Assembly (NCBI GenBank): GCA_024809215.1
Contig: JANUBW010000002.1
Location: 248,001-312,000, forward strand
Length of the DNA: 64,000 bases
From: Niastella sp. OAS944
Lineage (GTDB): Bacteria; Bacteroidota; Bacteroidia; Chitinophagales; Chitinophagaceae
Reading direction: 5' to 3'
The position numbers and the translations under genes are program-made. This document shows positions 32,602 through 41,054 of the stretch, piece after piece (position 1 is the first letter of the stretch; each line of letters begins with the position of its first letter). The notes beneath the pieces are model-generated. The model saw only the letters and a list, made by a program, of their open reading frames with translations. It was not told where the DNA came from and did not search any database.

Positions 32602-33555
32602 CTATTGATTGTTATAAGTAAAATTGTACTTATCTACGTCATATTTATCAGTGTAAGTAATAGAAGAAATATAACCTGATGGTAAATATTGTACCTCAGT
32701 GGTTCGTGGCTCATCTATTATAGTGTTTGTACTACCACTTGCAACATGAGTGGTTTTTCTTATACGGCTCATTTTGTCGGGCAAATTGGCGTATTTGATC
32801 ATAGGGATCTTTCCTTTATATAAAAGCCCCAGTTCGGCAAACAGCCATGCGTTGATCTTATCAACTTTATTGGCGTAGTTTTTCGTGTATTCAAACGAGT
32901 AGATTTCCTCATTGTTGTAGGCGCTTGAACTTGAAGAGTTGTTACTTCCTACCTGCATAGTTCTATACGTTTCTGCTTCATTAATATTAACAGCCATTAA
33001 CTTACCATCGTTGTTGGTATAGCTTATTGTATACACCTTTCTGCTAGCACTAATATAAGTTTGTGTACTGCTATATTTTGCCCAGGTGGTATCATAACCA
33101 GCACCTGTGGCTTTAACTAATAAGCCGGCAGCGTCATATTCAAATTTGGTCGTATCGGCGTATAACACAAAACTGGGATTAGTCGCAGTCATATCATTCC
33201 TGCCGTCAGCAGTAATACGCTGAATTGGGAGGTAATTGCTGTTCAGTTTGTAACGTGCTGAATAAACATTACTTCCTGGCTGGGTTTGTGCTTGCTGCAA
33301 AATAATTTCATCGCCAACGTAACTGACAGTGAAACCAGAGCTGGGATCTGAAGTATCCTTAAGCGAAATGACCCTTCCCGACTTATCATACTCTAAAATA
33401 GTAGCATCGTATTCATCACCGTTGCTGCCGGTGTAGTAATTGCTAACCTTTACCACCCGCGTAGTGTCTTCTGGTTGTTTGTCTGAATCTTTTTTACACG
33501 AATCAAGCGAAATAATAAATAACAAGGACAGAATGGGAATCAATGATTTTTTCAT
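32602..33555 (-). CDS. Lipoprotein with YD-like/DUF4595-type repeats
   Basis: A 317-residue lipoprotein: lipobox ISLDSC (Cys20) followed by KKDSDKQ, which fits Bacteroidetes surface-export signals. The mature part is beta-rich with recurring phrases such as YDATILEYDKSGRVISLKD, TKFEYDAAGLLVKATG, VYTISYTNNDGKLMAVN and SSSAYNNEEIYSFEYTKNYANKVDK. These resemble the YD/RHS-like strands of DUF4595 proteins. The family has no known reaction and is common as small surface lipoproteins in Bacteroidetes. A TAACTTTG box (33608-33615, minus strand) lies 52 bases upstream of the start codon. Confidence 0.75.
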   Translation of the reverse strand: MKKSLIPILSLLFIISLDSCKKDSDKQPEDTTRVVKVSNYYTGSNGDEYDATILEYDKSGRVISLKDTSDPSSGFTVSYVGDEIILQQAQTQPGSNVYSARYKLNSNYLPIQRITADGRNDMTATNPSFVLYADTTKFEYDAAGLLVKATGAGYDTTWAKYSSTQTYISASRKVYTISYTNNDGKLMAVNINEAETYRTMQVGSNNSSSSSAYNNEEIYSFEYTKNYANKVDKINAWLFAELGLLYKGKIPMIKYANLPDKMSRIRKTTHVASGSTNTIIDEPRTTEVQYLPSGYISSITYTDKYDVDKYNFTYNNQ

Positions 33556-33607
33556 AAAATATTTAAATTAAGTCCGGTTCCCTATTCCCTTTCTTTTCTG
33601 GTGCGCG

Positions 33608-33615
33608 CAAAGTTA
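33608..33615 (-). promoter_or_regulatory. Candidate -7 promoter box for the DUF4595-like lipoprotein
   Basis: On the minus strand TAACTTTG matches TAnnTTTG, giving a leader of about 45 nt before the ATG at 33555. No well-placed -33 element is seen. Confidence 0.45.
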
Positions 33616-33774
33616 ATAAACATCCTGACAATTTAAAATAGATAATAAAGAATGTTAAGTGGTGAAACACTAACGTATAGGGTAAATACGAAGAGCGGTT
33701 TGTTATTTTACGAATAATGGTTCCAATCCTTGTTTACTGCTTCCTGATCGTTGTAGTGTTGCTCGCTGACATCA

Positions 33775-34262
33775 CAGGCATGTTACTATCGCTTGCAGGC
33801 CTGCGAAGAGATTATGTCAACACGACTTCTGAGTATGCAAGAACGTTTCATGGAGTAAACGAGCCGGAGCTTCACATAGCAGCAGCGCTTCCTGGTTTCT
33901 GCAAAGCGGAACGAGTAGTAAACGCACCATTACTCAAGCACTCGTAAAGCAACGTTACATCGCAGTGCAACAATGCGTCATTGCTGCGTAGCTCCGGTAC
34001 ATTGCAGCACTGCTACTATACATTGCTGCGCTGTTTACTTACGTTGCAGGCATGTTACTACAGCTTGCAGGCTAGCGAAGATATTATGTAAACGCGGTTC
34101 CTGAGGATGCAGGCACGTTTCCTGGAGTAAACGAAGCGGAGCTTCACATCGCAGGCGCGTTTCCTGGTGTAAGCAAAGCGGAACGAGCAGTAAACACGGT
34201 GCGGGAACCCTCCACTCATGCAGCAACGTCACATTGCAGTGCAACAATGCGTTCTTGCTGCG
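33775..34262. repeat. Two imperfect direct copies of a ~215-bp non-coding unit
   Basis: Copies at 33775-33988 and 34047-34262 share blocks in the same order: CAGGCATGTTACTA, GCTTGCAGGC, GCGAAGA-ATTATGT-AACACG, GGAGTAAACGA, CGGAGCTTCACAT-GCAG, AAGCGGAACGAG-AGTAAAC and CAGTGCAACAATGCGT. Inside each, a ~45-bp subunit (GCAGGCACGTTTCCTGGAG) is itself repeated. The gap (33556-34527) has no gene I can support; a 76-residue reading frame at 33717 lies in the repeat and is probably spurious. A GCAGGCACG-TTT-CGTGCCTG hairpin follows at 34331-34349. Confidence 0.7.
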
Positions 34263-34527
34263 CAACAATGCGCCGGAGTTTGACTGCTACATGATGTTGC
34301 AAGCCGAACAGACCTCGTTGCAACGCGATACAGGCACGAAACGTGCCTGCAATGTGAAGGAATAAAGCATTTGTTGTTCTTTGCATGCCTGCGACGTGAC
34401 CTATCGGCGCGGGTGTCGATTATTGCATGACTGCAGTATGACAAATTGGTAAGCATTGACGAAGAAACGCGCCTGCAACGTGACCTAACAAGCAAACAAC
34501 ATGTTCTTGCAGTACTGCAAGGCCAAA

Positions 34528-35088
34528 CTACACGCTTACCGACCCACGAAATCCTCGCGCAGCATAATAAGAATCAGCGCCGTTATGATAGATGAATACT
34601 TGTCCGTACCGGTAATCGCCAAAGATGGCGCCACCCAACTTGCGGATATTATCTGGTGTTTTTAACCAGCTGGAGGTTTTTGTATCGAAGTTGCCCAGCA
34701 TTTGCAGCTCGCGGTATTGTTCTTCATTCAACATTTCAATGCCCATTGACTTTGCCATTTCCATGGCGCTGTCTGCCGGTTTATTTTGCTTTCTTGCTTC
34801 CAGTGCATCATTGTCGTAGCAAATACTTCTGCGGTCTTTAGGCGATTCAGGCGAACAATCGTAAAAAAGGTATTCGCCTGTTTTCTTATCATAACCAACC
34901 ACATCGGGCTCACCGCCGGTTTCTTCCATAATGCTCAGCGACCAAAGTTTATCGCTTTTTTCTTTTAGCCTGGCTTCTACATCGGCCCAATCGATGCTCT
35001 TATGCCGAGCTTTGTTTTTCTCAAAACGGGCTTTCAATGTTTTGAGCAACTGTTCGCGCTCTTCGGCTGTGAGTTTGTGTTTGGCCAT
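34528..35088 (-). CDS. DUF4256 family protein
   Basis: A 186-residue cytoplasmic protein that matches DUF4256 along its length: EREQLLKTLKARFEKNKARHKSIDWADVEARL (10-41), SIMEETGGEPDVVGYDKKTGEYLFYDCSPESPKDRRSICYDNDALEARK (~52-100), MGIEMLNEEQYRELQMLGNFDTKTSSWLKTP (~115-145) and an aromatic end VFIYHNGADSYYAARGFRGSL-type block. The function of the family is unknown. It is frequent in Bacteroidetes and Firmicutes as a stand-alone gene. There is no signal peptide or membrane segment. The nearest same-strand gene upstream is the small membrane protein. Confidence 0.92.
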   Translation of the reverse strand: MAKHKLTAEEREQLLKTLKARFEKNKARHKSIDWADVEARLKEKSDKLWSLSIMEETGGEPDVVGYDKKTGEYLFYDCSPESPKDRRSICYDNDALEARKQNKPADSAMEMAKSMGIEMLNEEQYRELQMLGNFDTKTSSWLKTPDNIRKLGGAIFGDYRYGQVFIYHNGADSYYAARGFRGSVSV

Positions 35089-35123
35089 GGTGGTGGTATT
35101 TGGGAATGAAGATAGGGAGATAT

Positions 35124-35552
35124 TTAAAAAGTTGAACGCGTCTTTGGCCGTGCGTCTTTTTTAGGTGGGTGATAATATTTTCTCGTACTGAAATATAAGA
35201 AAACCAGTAAACCAACAAATAAGATCAGTACTACTTCGGGATGGCTATCGGGCCATACAAAGGCATCATAGGCCGGATGTTTTACAAGCGTTACTTTTTG
35301 CCCTACCCTGTATTCCCTTTCAACACAACTGGCTTTGCCGATACTCACCGCTGCAACATTGCCTTTGTATAAAACTTTTATGTAGTTATACTTGTCACAG
35401 TTTGATGGCACTTCCACAACCGGCAGCTGCACTTTTTCACCATTATAGGCAATGATCATAAGCGTAATAATAGCTTTTAGCCCAAAATATACCAGTATTC
35501 CGCAAAGTGCCAGGATTATCAACCCAATTAATGATTTTTTCTTCATAAACAT
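35124..35552 (-). CDS. Two-helix membrane protein, coupled to the RHS remnant
   Basis: A ~140-residue membrane protein. Helix 1 is about residues 8-35 (LIGLIILALCGILVYFGLKAIITLMII) and helix 2 about 107-126 (EVVLILFVGLLVFLYFS). Between them is a ~65-residue extracytoplasmic domain with paired Cys residues (SNCDKYNYIKVLYKGN; KASCVEREYRVGQKVTLV), a DUF3592-like beta layout. The start codon overlaps the stop codon of a 39-residue frame in a TAATG junction, and that frame is the tail of the decayed RHS-type gene upstream. Being translationally coupled to the variable tail of a polymorphic-toxin-like gene, it could be the cognate immunity protein. This is inference; an ordinary membrane protein is the alternative. 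ATG at 35546 is a second possible start. Confidence 0.65.
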   Translation of the reverse strand: MFMKKKSLIGLIILALCGILVYFGLKAIITLMIIAYNGEKVQLPVVEVPSNCDKYNYIKVLYKGNVAAVSIGKASCVEREYRVGQKVTLVKHPAYDAFVWPDSHPEVVLILFVGLLVFLYFSTRKYYHPPKKDARPKTRSTF

Positions 35553-35697
35553 TACAGCCCACGTGGCAGATTTATTTTTGGTTTATAATTGGTATTGTCG
35601 CTTGGGTTTGAATTTGAGGAACGGGCAACCTTATCGCCCCCATCAATCTTTACATTTCCTGAAACCGTCATAATAACAACGTCCGTTACAGTTTTTT
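35552..35697 (-). pseudogene. Out-of-frame C-terminal tail of the RHS-type gene
   Basis: Immediately past the stop of the RHS fragment, a second frame is open from before 35698 to TAA at 35552-35554. It contains MTVSGNVKIDGGDKVARS and ends NYKPKINLPRGL. It is offset by one frame from the upstream fragment and ends in a TAATG overlap with the membrane protein gene. I read it as the residual end of the same ancestral gene after a frame disruption or internal deletion; it could instead be a real 39-residue gene starting at 35671. Confidence 0.45.
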
Positions 35698-36333
35698 TCA
35701 GTCGCGGGTAATGATAAACGATCCGCTTTTACCGGGAAAGTTGTAACTAAAAATATCCGGCTCCATGTCATAAGGCGGTACGGCGCTGTTTAGGGCATTG
35801 GTGTAATCGGCCACACCGCCGGTTGTATTCATCTGATAATTGCATATAAACTGCCAGAAGTACGGACCAAAAACAGGCGTGAATGTAGTTCCCGGATTTT
35901 GAATGGAACTTATGTCGCCCTCCAGCTGCGGTACAACAGAAGTAAAATAGTTTTTATTTGTTCCGAAATCGTCATCATCCATAATTGTACGGGTTACTGC
36001 GCCGCCCGCAGTTAGCGCCCAGCCTAACCCAACCCAGCCGGCCTCTTCTTTAAGCCTTATTCCACCGGTATGGTAATCGAGACTGACAGGAACGCTCAAT
36101 GCTTTCGTATGGATGGTGTATATAGGCACATTTACACTGGCGGTACCGGTGTACGTGCTCACCGGCACATCGCTAAACTTAAATAAAGTAGCAGTGTTGG
36201 GGGATGGCGGAATTATTTTAGGTATGTACTGATTTTGCGCCTCGGCAGAATGAATGACACAACTTAATAAAACGAGAAGTAGCAGAAATGGGGATATACG
36301 CTTACAAATGGCAAGGCATCGCTTTGCGGACAT
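35698..36333 (-). pseudogene. Truncated N-terminus of an RHS/YD-repeat secreted protein
   Basis: A 211-residue product with signal peptide (ISPFLLLLVLLSCVIHSAEAQ). Then comes the typical opening of Bacteroidetes RHS-type proteins: FKFSDVPVSTYTGTASVNVPIYTIHTKALSVPVSLDYHTGGIRLKEEAGWVGLGWALTAGGAVTRTIMDDDD (~residues 50-120) and PDIFSYNFPGKSGSFIITRD at the end. Family members normally continue for 1000 or more residues with YD repeats and a core domain, all absent here, and the frame ends in TGA. The conserved GWVGLGW and FSYNFPGKSG motifs are complete, so decay is recent or the deletion was internal. The start at 36333 is taken where the signal peptide begins. Confidence 0.8.
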
Positions 36334-36510
36334 TTTGATAAGGTTAGGTTTGGTAATATTTGTATTTAAATGTAATAATTCCATTTAAAAAACAAAGCAC
36401 CAGTTTATAACCGTGCATTTATAGCAATAAACGTGTAGATTTTGGCAATAACTGTGTACGGGTATAAACCGTGGTGGTATTAGTGTTAGTATTATATTAG
36501 TTTATAAAAA

Positions 36511-36548
36511 AATACAAAAAAAGGGACATCCGCTTAAAGATGTCCCCT
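36511..36548 (-). terminator. Rho-independent terminator after the SMP-30 gene
   Basis: A perfect 8-bp stem, GGGACATC (36523-36530) with GATGTCCC (36539-36546), and an 8-nt loop. On the minus strand it is followed by TTTTTTTGTATTTTTTT. Confidence 0.9.
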
Positions 36549-36569
36549 TTCCTATAATAGATTAATTGT

Positions 36570-37466
36570 TTACTTCCCCCCAATATCCGTTCTAAACTTC
36601 TCAATACACTTTCTATCCTGCAAGGTCACAAAACAGGTTCTGTCATCCTTGCCGCCGAAGGTGATGTTGCTTACGTCTTTACCTTTCAATTCAACTTCCT
36701 GTATTTGGCGGCCACCATTGTTGAAGATGGCAACGGTGCCCTTACCATAACGGGTAATATATAAATTACCCTTGCTATCGCACTTCATACCATCCATACC
36801 AAAATCGGTAAAAGTGGCAAAAGTTTTTTCGCTTTTTATATCACCCTTGCTATCGAGTTCAAAGGCCAGTACGCGCCGTTGAACGCTTTCATTTACATAC
36901 AAGATCTTTTCATCGGGACTTAAACAAATGCCATTTGTGGTGCCCATGTTTTCTTTTAGCAATACGGCTTTGCGGTCGGCGCCTATTTTCCAGATCTGTC
37001 CGTTTTGTTTTTGCCAGTTGGGGTCCGACGCATATACCACGCCCTTTTTGCTGATGCAAATATCATTGGGTTGGTTAAACCGGTCGTCGTGGCAATACAC
37101 CGTTACATTTTTGGTGGCAGGGTCTACTTCCAGCACATTGTGTTCAACAAAATCGGCTACCAGCATTTTTCCTTCTGCAGTAAACCGAATGCTGTTGCCT
37201 ACACTTTTACCCGGCAGTGTTAAAAACAATTCTACTTTTCCATCTGGCAATACCTCGCCAATGGTTCCGTCTTTTTGAAAATTTACAACGAATAACCTGC
37301 CCATTTTATCCACCGCCGGCCCTTCGCAATTGCGGGTAAATAAATTCTCGGCAGTATGATCATATGCCCTAAAAAGCGATTGACTAAACTCCTTTTGGGG
37401 ATTATGTTTCCTGTGACAAGAAGTTACAATTACAATGGCAGCAGTTGCCAGAATAAGTTTATGCAT
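36570..37466 (-). CDS. SMP-30/gluconolactonase-family lipoprotein
   Basis: A 298-residue lipoprotein (lipobox IVTSC, Cys17) with a six-bladed beta-propeller of the SMP-30/gluconolactonase/LRE type. Metal-site segments are visible: Glu in NCEGPAVDKMGRLFV (~46-60), Asn in RFNQPNDICISKKGVVYASDPN, TTNGICLSPDEKILYVNES (~175-195), and Asp in GMDGMKCDSKGNLYITRYGKG. These enzymes hydrolyse lactones or similar esters with one divalent metal. It starts 17 bases after the ABC-type permease gene, so they are likely co-transcribed. Substrate unknown. Confidence 0.9.
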   Translation of the reverse strand: MHKLILATAAIVIVTSCHRKHNPQKEFSQSLFRAYDHTAENLFTRNCEGPAVDKMGRLFVVNFQKDGTIGEVLPDGKVELFLTLPGKSVGNSIRFTAEGKMLVADFVEHNVLEVDPATKNVTVYCHDDRFNQPNDICISKKGVVYASDPNWQKQNGQIWKIGADRKAVLLKENMGTTNGICLSPDEKILYVNESVQRRVLAFELDSKGDIKSEKTFATFTDFGMDGMKCDSKGNLYITRYGKGTVAIFNNGGRQIQEVELKGKDVSNITFGGKDDRTCFVTLQDRKCIEKFRTDIGGK

Positions 37467-37483
37467 AATGATTTTTAATTGAG

Positions 37484-38533
37484 TTATTCCAAACGTACCC
37501 GTGGATCAACCACCGCGTACAACACATCGGCCAATACATTCACCAGTATAAAGAAGAATGAGGTGATCAATACCGACCCCATCACTACCGGAAAATCGAG
37601 CTTTTCAAGCGCATCTACGGTCACCTTGCCTATTCCCTTCCAGCCAAAGATATACTCTACAAAAAACGCACCCGCCAGCAACTCGGCAAACCAACCTGTA
37701 ATGGCGGTGATAACAGGGTTCAATGCATTGCGTAAAGCATGTTTCCAAACCACTACCCTTTTCGACAACCCTTTGGCATATGCGGTTCTGATATAATCCT
37801 GGTTCAGCACATCGAGCATAGAGCTACGGGTAAGCTGGGTAATGATGGCCAGCGGACGAATTCCCAATGTGATAGCAGGCAACCATAAATGTTGTAATGA
37901 CCAGTATGGTTGTCCGGTCAATTCATCCATATCGCGCCAGCTGCCGGTCATATGTAAACCGGTGTAATGGCTCCAAACAAACCCAAACAAATAAGCAATA
38001 ACGATACCCATAAAGAACGAAGGCGCCGATATGCCCAACACGCTGGTAAAGATGGCGGAAGTATCCATCCAGGTATCTTTTTTCACCGCTGCCAGTACGC
38101 CCAATGGAATACCAAGTGCAACGGCAATGAACATGGCTGCCACCGCCAGCAATAAGGTGCCGGGCAGGGCTTCCATCAATACATCGCCCACATTTTTCTT
38201 TGTTTGGTAAGAACGGCGCAGGTAGGGCACTTTAAGCCCCAGGTTAATATCGCTGCCTATGAAGAACCCTTTCAGTTGTTTCTTTTCTATTTCACTATCG
38301 GTATGAATACCAATAGGCGAAAGATCGTTTACGAACAACACAAATTGTTTCCATTTGGGTTGATCGAGGTACAGTTCACGCCTGATGTTCTCCTGCGTGG
38401 CCGCATCGGCCCGCTGGCCCATAACAAGCCGCGAGGGATCGGCAAATCCCTGGAATAATAAAAACACAACGACAATAACGCCCAGCATCACCAGGATGCC
38501 ATACAAAATGCGTCGTGTAAAGTATTTTATCAA
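37484..38533 (-). CDS. DppB/OppB-type ABC transporter permease
   Basis: A 349-residue inner-membrane permease with about six transmembrane segments. The first is IKYFTRRILYGILVMLGVIVVVFLLF (2-27), followed by a long periplasmic loop carrying GQRADAATQENIRRELYLDQPKW, the usual DppB feature. The cytoplasmic EAA-like coupling loop is DYIRTAYAKGLSKRVVVWKHALRNALNPVI (~245-275). It should pair with a DppC-type permease, ATPases and a binding protein for peptides or nickel, but none are nearby. It precedes the SMP-30 gene by 17 bases; this pairing is unusual and the shared substrate, if any, is unknown. Confidence 0.9.
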   Translation of the reverse strand: MIKYFTRRILYGILVMLGVIVVVFLLFQGFADPSRLVMGQRADAATQENIRRELYLDQPKWKQFVLFVNDLSPIGIHTDSEIEKKQLKGFFIGSDINLGLKVPYLRRSYQTKKNVGDVLMEALPGTLLLAVAAMFIAVALGIPLGVLAAVKKDTWMDTSAIFTSVLGISAPSFFMGIVIAYLFGFVWSHYTGLHMTGSWRDMDELTGQPYWSLQHLWLPAITLGIRPLAIITQLTRSSMLDVLNQDYIRTAYAKGLSKRVVVWKHALRNALNPVITAITGWFAELLAGAFFVEYIFGWKGIGKVTVDALEKLDFPVVMGSVLITSFFFILVNVLADVLYAVVDPRVRLE

Positions 38534-38571
38534 TGCTTAACTATTTAAAACATTTTTCTACTACTAAGAAT

Positions 38572-38636
38572 CAGTTACAGGTTACAAGTTACAGGTTTCA
38601 GGGCTCCTGCAACCTGCGACCTGTAACTTGCAACAT
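38572..38636. repeat. Inverted word-repeat element, GTTACAGG/CAACCTG vocabulary
   Basis: GTTACAGGTTACAAGTTACAGG (38574-38595) is followed by an AGGGCTCC core and TGCAACCTGCGACCTG/TAACTTGCAAC (38608-38634), the imperfect reverse complement. The element is a near relative of the one at 1286-1366. Confidence 0.65.
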
Positions 38637-38639
38637 ATC

Positions 38640-39770
38640 CTAAATACCAGGAAGGTTACTAACCACCAACAATGCCTGATCAAAGTCTGCATGGCTCCAT
38701 TTATTTATAATAGTACCTTTCTTTATTAAGAATAAAGCAGGGTTGGCACGTGCTGCGGTCTTAATGGCTACGGGGTCGCAGCTAAGGGGCATAAATACTT
38801 TAAACACATCTGGCGGGTTCACACGCAGGTTTTCTATAGGCACATTACTTACCATGTAACCAGTGATATGTTTTTCAGCCGCTTTCACCATAATGAGCGT
38901 GAGCAACTTCGTCCATTCCTCTTTTACTTTGTAACCATCTTTCAAAAAGAAGTACAACTGGTACTTATCTTCGTTCAGTAATGCCTGGGTTGAATCGTTG
39001 CCCGATAAAGTTTTTAATGCAAAATCCCTGATGGCTGGTGAAGCATTGCCTTTACGTACCAGTTTATCGTACCGCTTTACGAATTTATAAGTAGCATCAT
39101 CATAATCGGCCGGGAAGTTATCGGCCGTAAACTCTATTTGTTTACCACCTTTTTCATATACAAAAGTGATCACTGTACTATCCGGGATAGAACCTGGCGG
39201 CGCCTGCATTTTTTCGGGAATGTTATTGCCAATTTTATAAGGCAAACAATCTTTTACCGGCAGGTGTACCAGCACGTACCACTGAAATGCAAATGAGAAT
39301 ACAGTTGTAAAGAAAAGCGCTACCAGGCTGTAGGTGATATTAAGCGAAGGTTTGATCTTATTACGCTGCCAAAAGATAAGACCAATAAGCACCAGCAGTA
39401 ACAGGTCTTTCATGAATGACTGATCGGCCGTTAAAGGAATACAATCGCCAAAGCAACCGCATTCACGGATCTTTCCACTGAACAGGGCATAACCCGTAAG
39501 GAAGGTAAAGAAAACGATCAGGATCAACAGCAGCCAGCTGAACAGGCGCATTTGCCAGCCTACCAGCACAGCTACGCCGGCGATGATCTCAAACGCGATC
39601 ATCAGCACAGAAAAAGTTAAGGTATAACTATCGAGAAAACCCATGCCCCATACCTCAAAGAACTCCTGCATTTTATAGCTGAGCCCCAGGGGATCATTGG
39701 CTTTTACCAATCCGGAAAAAATAAAAAGAACGCCTACGATGATACGGGTTATGTTCAGTAATATTCTCAT
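38640..39770 (-). CDS. DoxX/MauE-like membrane protein (BT_3928 type)
   Basis: A 376-residue membrane protein. The first ~150 residues form a four-helix DoxX/MauE-type domain (ILLNITRIIVGVLFIFSGLVKANDPLGLSYKMQEFFEVWG, LTFSVLMIAFEIIAGVAVLVGW, LFSWLLLILIVFFTFLTGYALFS), with a Cys-x-Cys (GKIRECGCFGDCIPL, ~105-119) like that of vitamin K epoxide reductase/MauE proteins. The C-terminal ~200 residues are a soluble periplasmic region. Members of this Bacteroidetes family are of unknown function; the Cys motif suggests a thiol-redox role. I start at ATG 39770, where the homology begins, not at an upstream Met. Confidence 0.85.
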   Translation of the reverse strand: MRILLNITRIIVGVLFIFSGLVKANDPLGLSYKMQEFFEVWGMGFLDSYTLTFSVLMIAFEIIAGVAVLVGWQMRLFSWLLLILIVFFTFLTGYALFSGKIRECGCFGDCIPLTADQSFMKDLLLLVLIGLIFWQRNKIKPSLNITYSLVALFFTTVFSFAFQWYVLVHLPVKDCLPYKIGNNIPEKMQAPPGSIPDSTVITFVYEKGGKQIEFTADNFPADYDDATYKFVKRYDKLVRKGNASPAIRDFALKTLSGNDSTQALLNEDKYQLYFFLKDGYKVKEEWTKLLTLIMVKAAEKHITGYMVSNVPIENLRVNPPDVFKVFMPLSCDPVAIKTAARANPALFLIKKGTIINKWSHADFDQALLVVSNLPGI

Positions 39771-39802
39771 ACAAGATATTAGTCTATTTATAGATTTAGG
39801 GT

Positions 39803-39976
39803 ACGTGGGTCGGCAATCGTGAATCGGCAATCGGCAATAATTCTCGAAAATTTAAGCCTCGCTATTGTAAAACGATCCGCCGCACAGAATGCCTTTATCA
39901 ACTTTATCACCTCTATCAACTTTTCAACTCCTTGTCAACCTGTTAACTTGTCAACCTGTCAACTCCTCGTCAACTA
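39803..39976. repeat. Mixed word-repeat element (CGGCAATCG and GTCAACTTGTTAAC vocabularies)
   Basis: GGGTCGGCAATCGTGAATCG and GGCAATCGGCAATAA lie at 39807-39840, then a core with GCCTCGCTATTGT (39857-39869), then CTTGTCAACCTGTTAACTTG/TCAACCTGTCAACTCC words at 39931-39975. The first words also occur at 54512-54530, the second at 43951-43983 and 56766-56804. Confidence 0.55.
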
Positions 39977-40007
39977 ACAACCAAATATAACATACAAATG
40001 AGTATGT

Positions 40008-40015
40008 TACATTTG
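40008..40015 (+). promoter_or_regulatory. Candidate -7 promoter box for folP
   Basis: TACATTTG matches TAnnTTTG exactly and ends 27 bases before the ATG at 40042. A ~20-nt leader is implied. Confidence 0.65.
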
Positions 40016-40041
40016 TGGTTAAAAATAACGAACAAACATTA

Positions 40042-40863
40042 ATGTATACATTGAATTGTAAAGGCCGGTTACTGGTGATTGATAAACCGTTGGTAATGGG
40101 CATCATTAACACCACGCCCGATTCGTTTTACGAGGGAAGCCGTTTTATGGGCGAAAGCGGCGTTTTAAAACAAGCCGAACAAATGCTGAAGGCCGGTGCA
40201 GATATTTTGGATCTTGGCGGACAAAGCACGCGTCCCAACAGCGTTGTGATCTCCGCTGAAGAAGAATTGCAGCGGGTAGCGGGTGCTGTAGAGTCGTTAC
40301 ATTATAATTTTCCTGAAGCCATAATTTCAATAGATACGTATTATGCAAATGTGGCAAGGGAAGCGGTAGCTGCCGGCGCCTCCATTATCAACGATATCAG
40401 CGCGGCACTGGTTGACCCGGCCATTTTAACCGTTGCCGGGGAACTAAAGGTGCCCTATGTATGTTCGCATATAAAAGGCACTCCGGCCACCATGCAACAA
40501 CACGCAACCTACGAAAACCTGACCCGCGAGGTGCTCGATTTCTTTATTCAAAAGATCGCAGAATGCCATCAGGCGGGCATTACCGATATCATTATTGACC
40601 CCGGGTTTGGCTTTGCCAAAACCCCTGCCCACAATTTTACGCTGCTTAAAGAACTGGCTGCATTGAAAATGCTCAATAAACCCATACTTGTTGGTCTTTC
40701 GCGTAAATCTACCATTTACAAAACCCTGGGCATAACCGCCGCTGAAGCCCTTAACGGAACTACTGTTTTAAATACCGTGGCATTGTTGAATGGTGCTAAT
40801 ATAATAAGGGTGCATGATGTGAAAGAAGCGAAAGAAGTAATAAGGTTAGTTTGTAGTTTGTAG
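40042..40863 (+). CDS. folP: Dihydropteroate synthase
   Basis: The 273-residue enzyme condenses dihydropterin pyrophosphate with 4-aminobenzoate in folate synthesis and is the target of sulfonamides. Motifs: GIINTTPDSFYEGSRF (20-35), LKAGADILDLGGQSTRPNS (~52-70), ISIDTYYANVAREA (~100-113), IINDISAAL, ITDIIIDPGFGFAKT (~180-194) and VGLSRKSTIY (~218-227). All active-site loops are complete. I choose ATG 40042 over GTG 40015 because the latter lies in the -7 box. It is followed by a strong terminator. Confidence 0.97.
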   Translation: MYTLNCKGRLLVIDKPLVMGIINTTPDSFYEGSRFMGESGVLKQAEQMLKAGADILDLGGQSTRPNSVVISAEEELQRVAGAVESLHYNFPEAIISIDTYYANVAREAVAAGASIINDISAALVDPAILTVAGELKVPYVCSHIKGTPATMQQHATYENLTREVLDFFIQKIAECHQAGITDIIIDPGFGFAKTPAHNFTLLKELAALKMLNKPILVGLSRKSTIYKTLGITAAEALNGTTVLNTVALLNGANIIRVHDVKEAKEVIRLVCSL

Positions 40864-41054
40864 TTTGTGGGTCGAGGTTTGTGGTTGTCTCCGGTTCGGC
40901 AGTCGTTAACAATAGCTGTTCTCAAAATAAAAAAAGCATGTTACCAGTAAAGTAACATGCTTTTTTTATTATTCAAAGTTTTAGTCTGCTGAGTTTAGTA
41001 ATGCTTTCCAAAGCGCGGAGCAACTACAAACTACAAACCATAAACCACAAACCA
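40855..41054. repeat. Terminator flanked by opposed TAGTTTGTAG word arms
   Basis: TAGTTTGTAGTTTGTAGTTTG words (40853-40873) and GAGGTTTGTGGTTG begin at the folP stop. AACTACAAACTACAAACC/ATAAACCACAAACC words (41022-41052) end at the FKBP stop, in the opposite sense. Between them is the perfect hairpin AAAAAAGCATGTTAC / GTAACATGCTTTTTT (40930-40966). Together they could form one long, bulged stem joining two convergent genes. Confidence 0.75.
40929..40967. terminator. Bidirectional terminator between folP and the FKBP lipoprotein gene
   Basis: A 9-bp GCATGTTAC/GTAACATGC stem, extended by seven A:T pairs, has a CAGTAAA loop and poly-T on both strands. It lies between convergent genes. Confidence 0.93.

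Noticed and set aside
33717..33947. A 76-residue reading frame with a hydrophobic start.
   Set aside because: It lies inside the duplicated non-coding unit, the second copy does not preserve it as a similar protein, and it has no homolog that I recognise.
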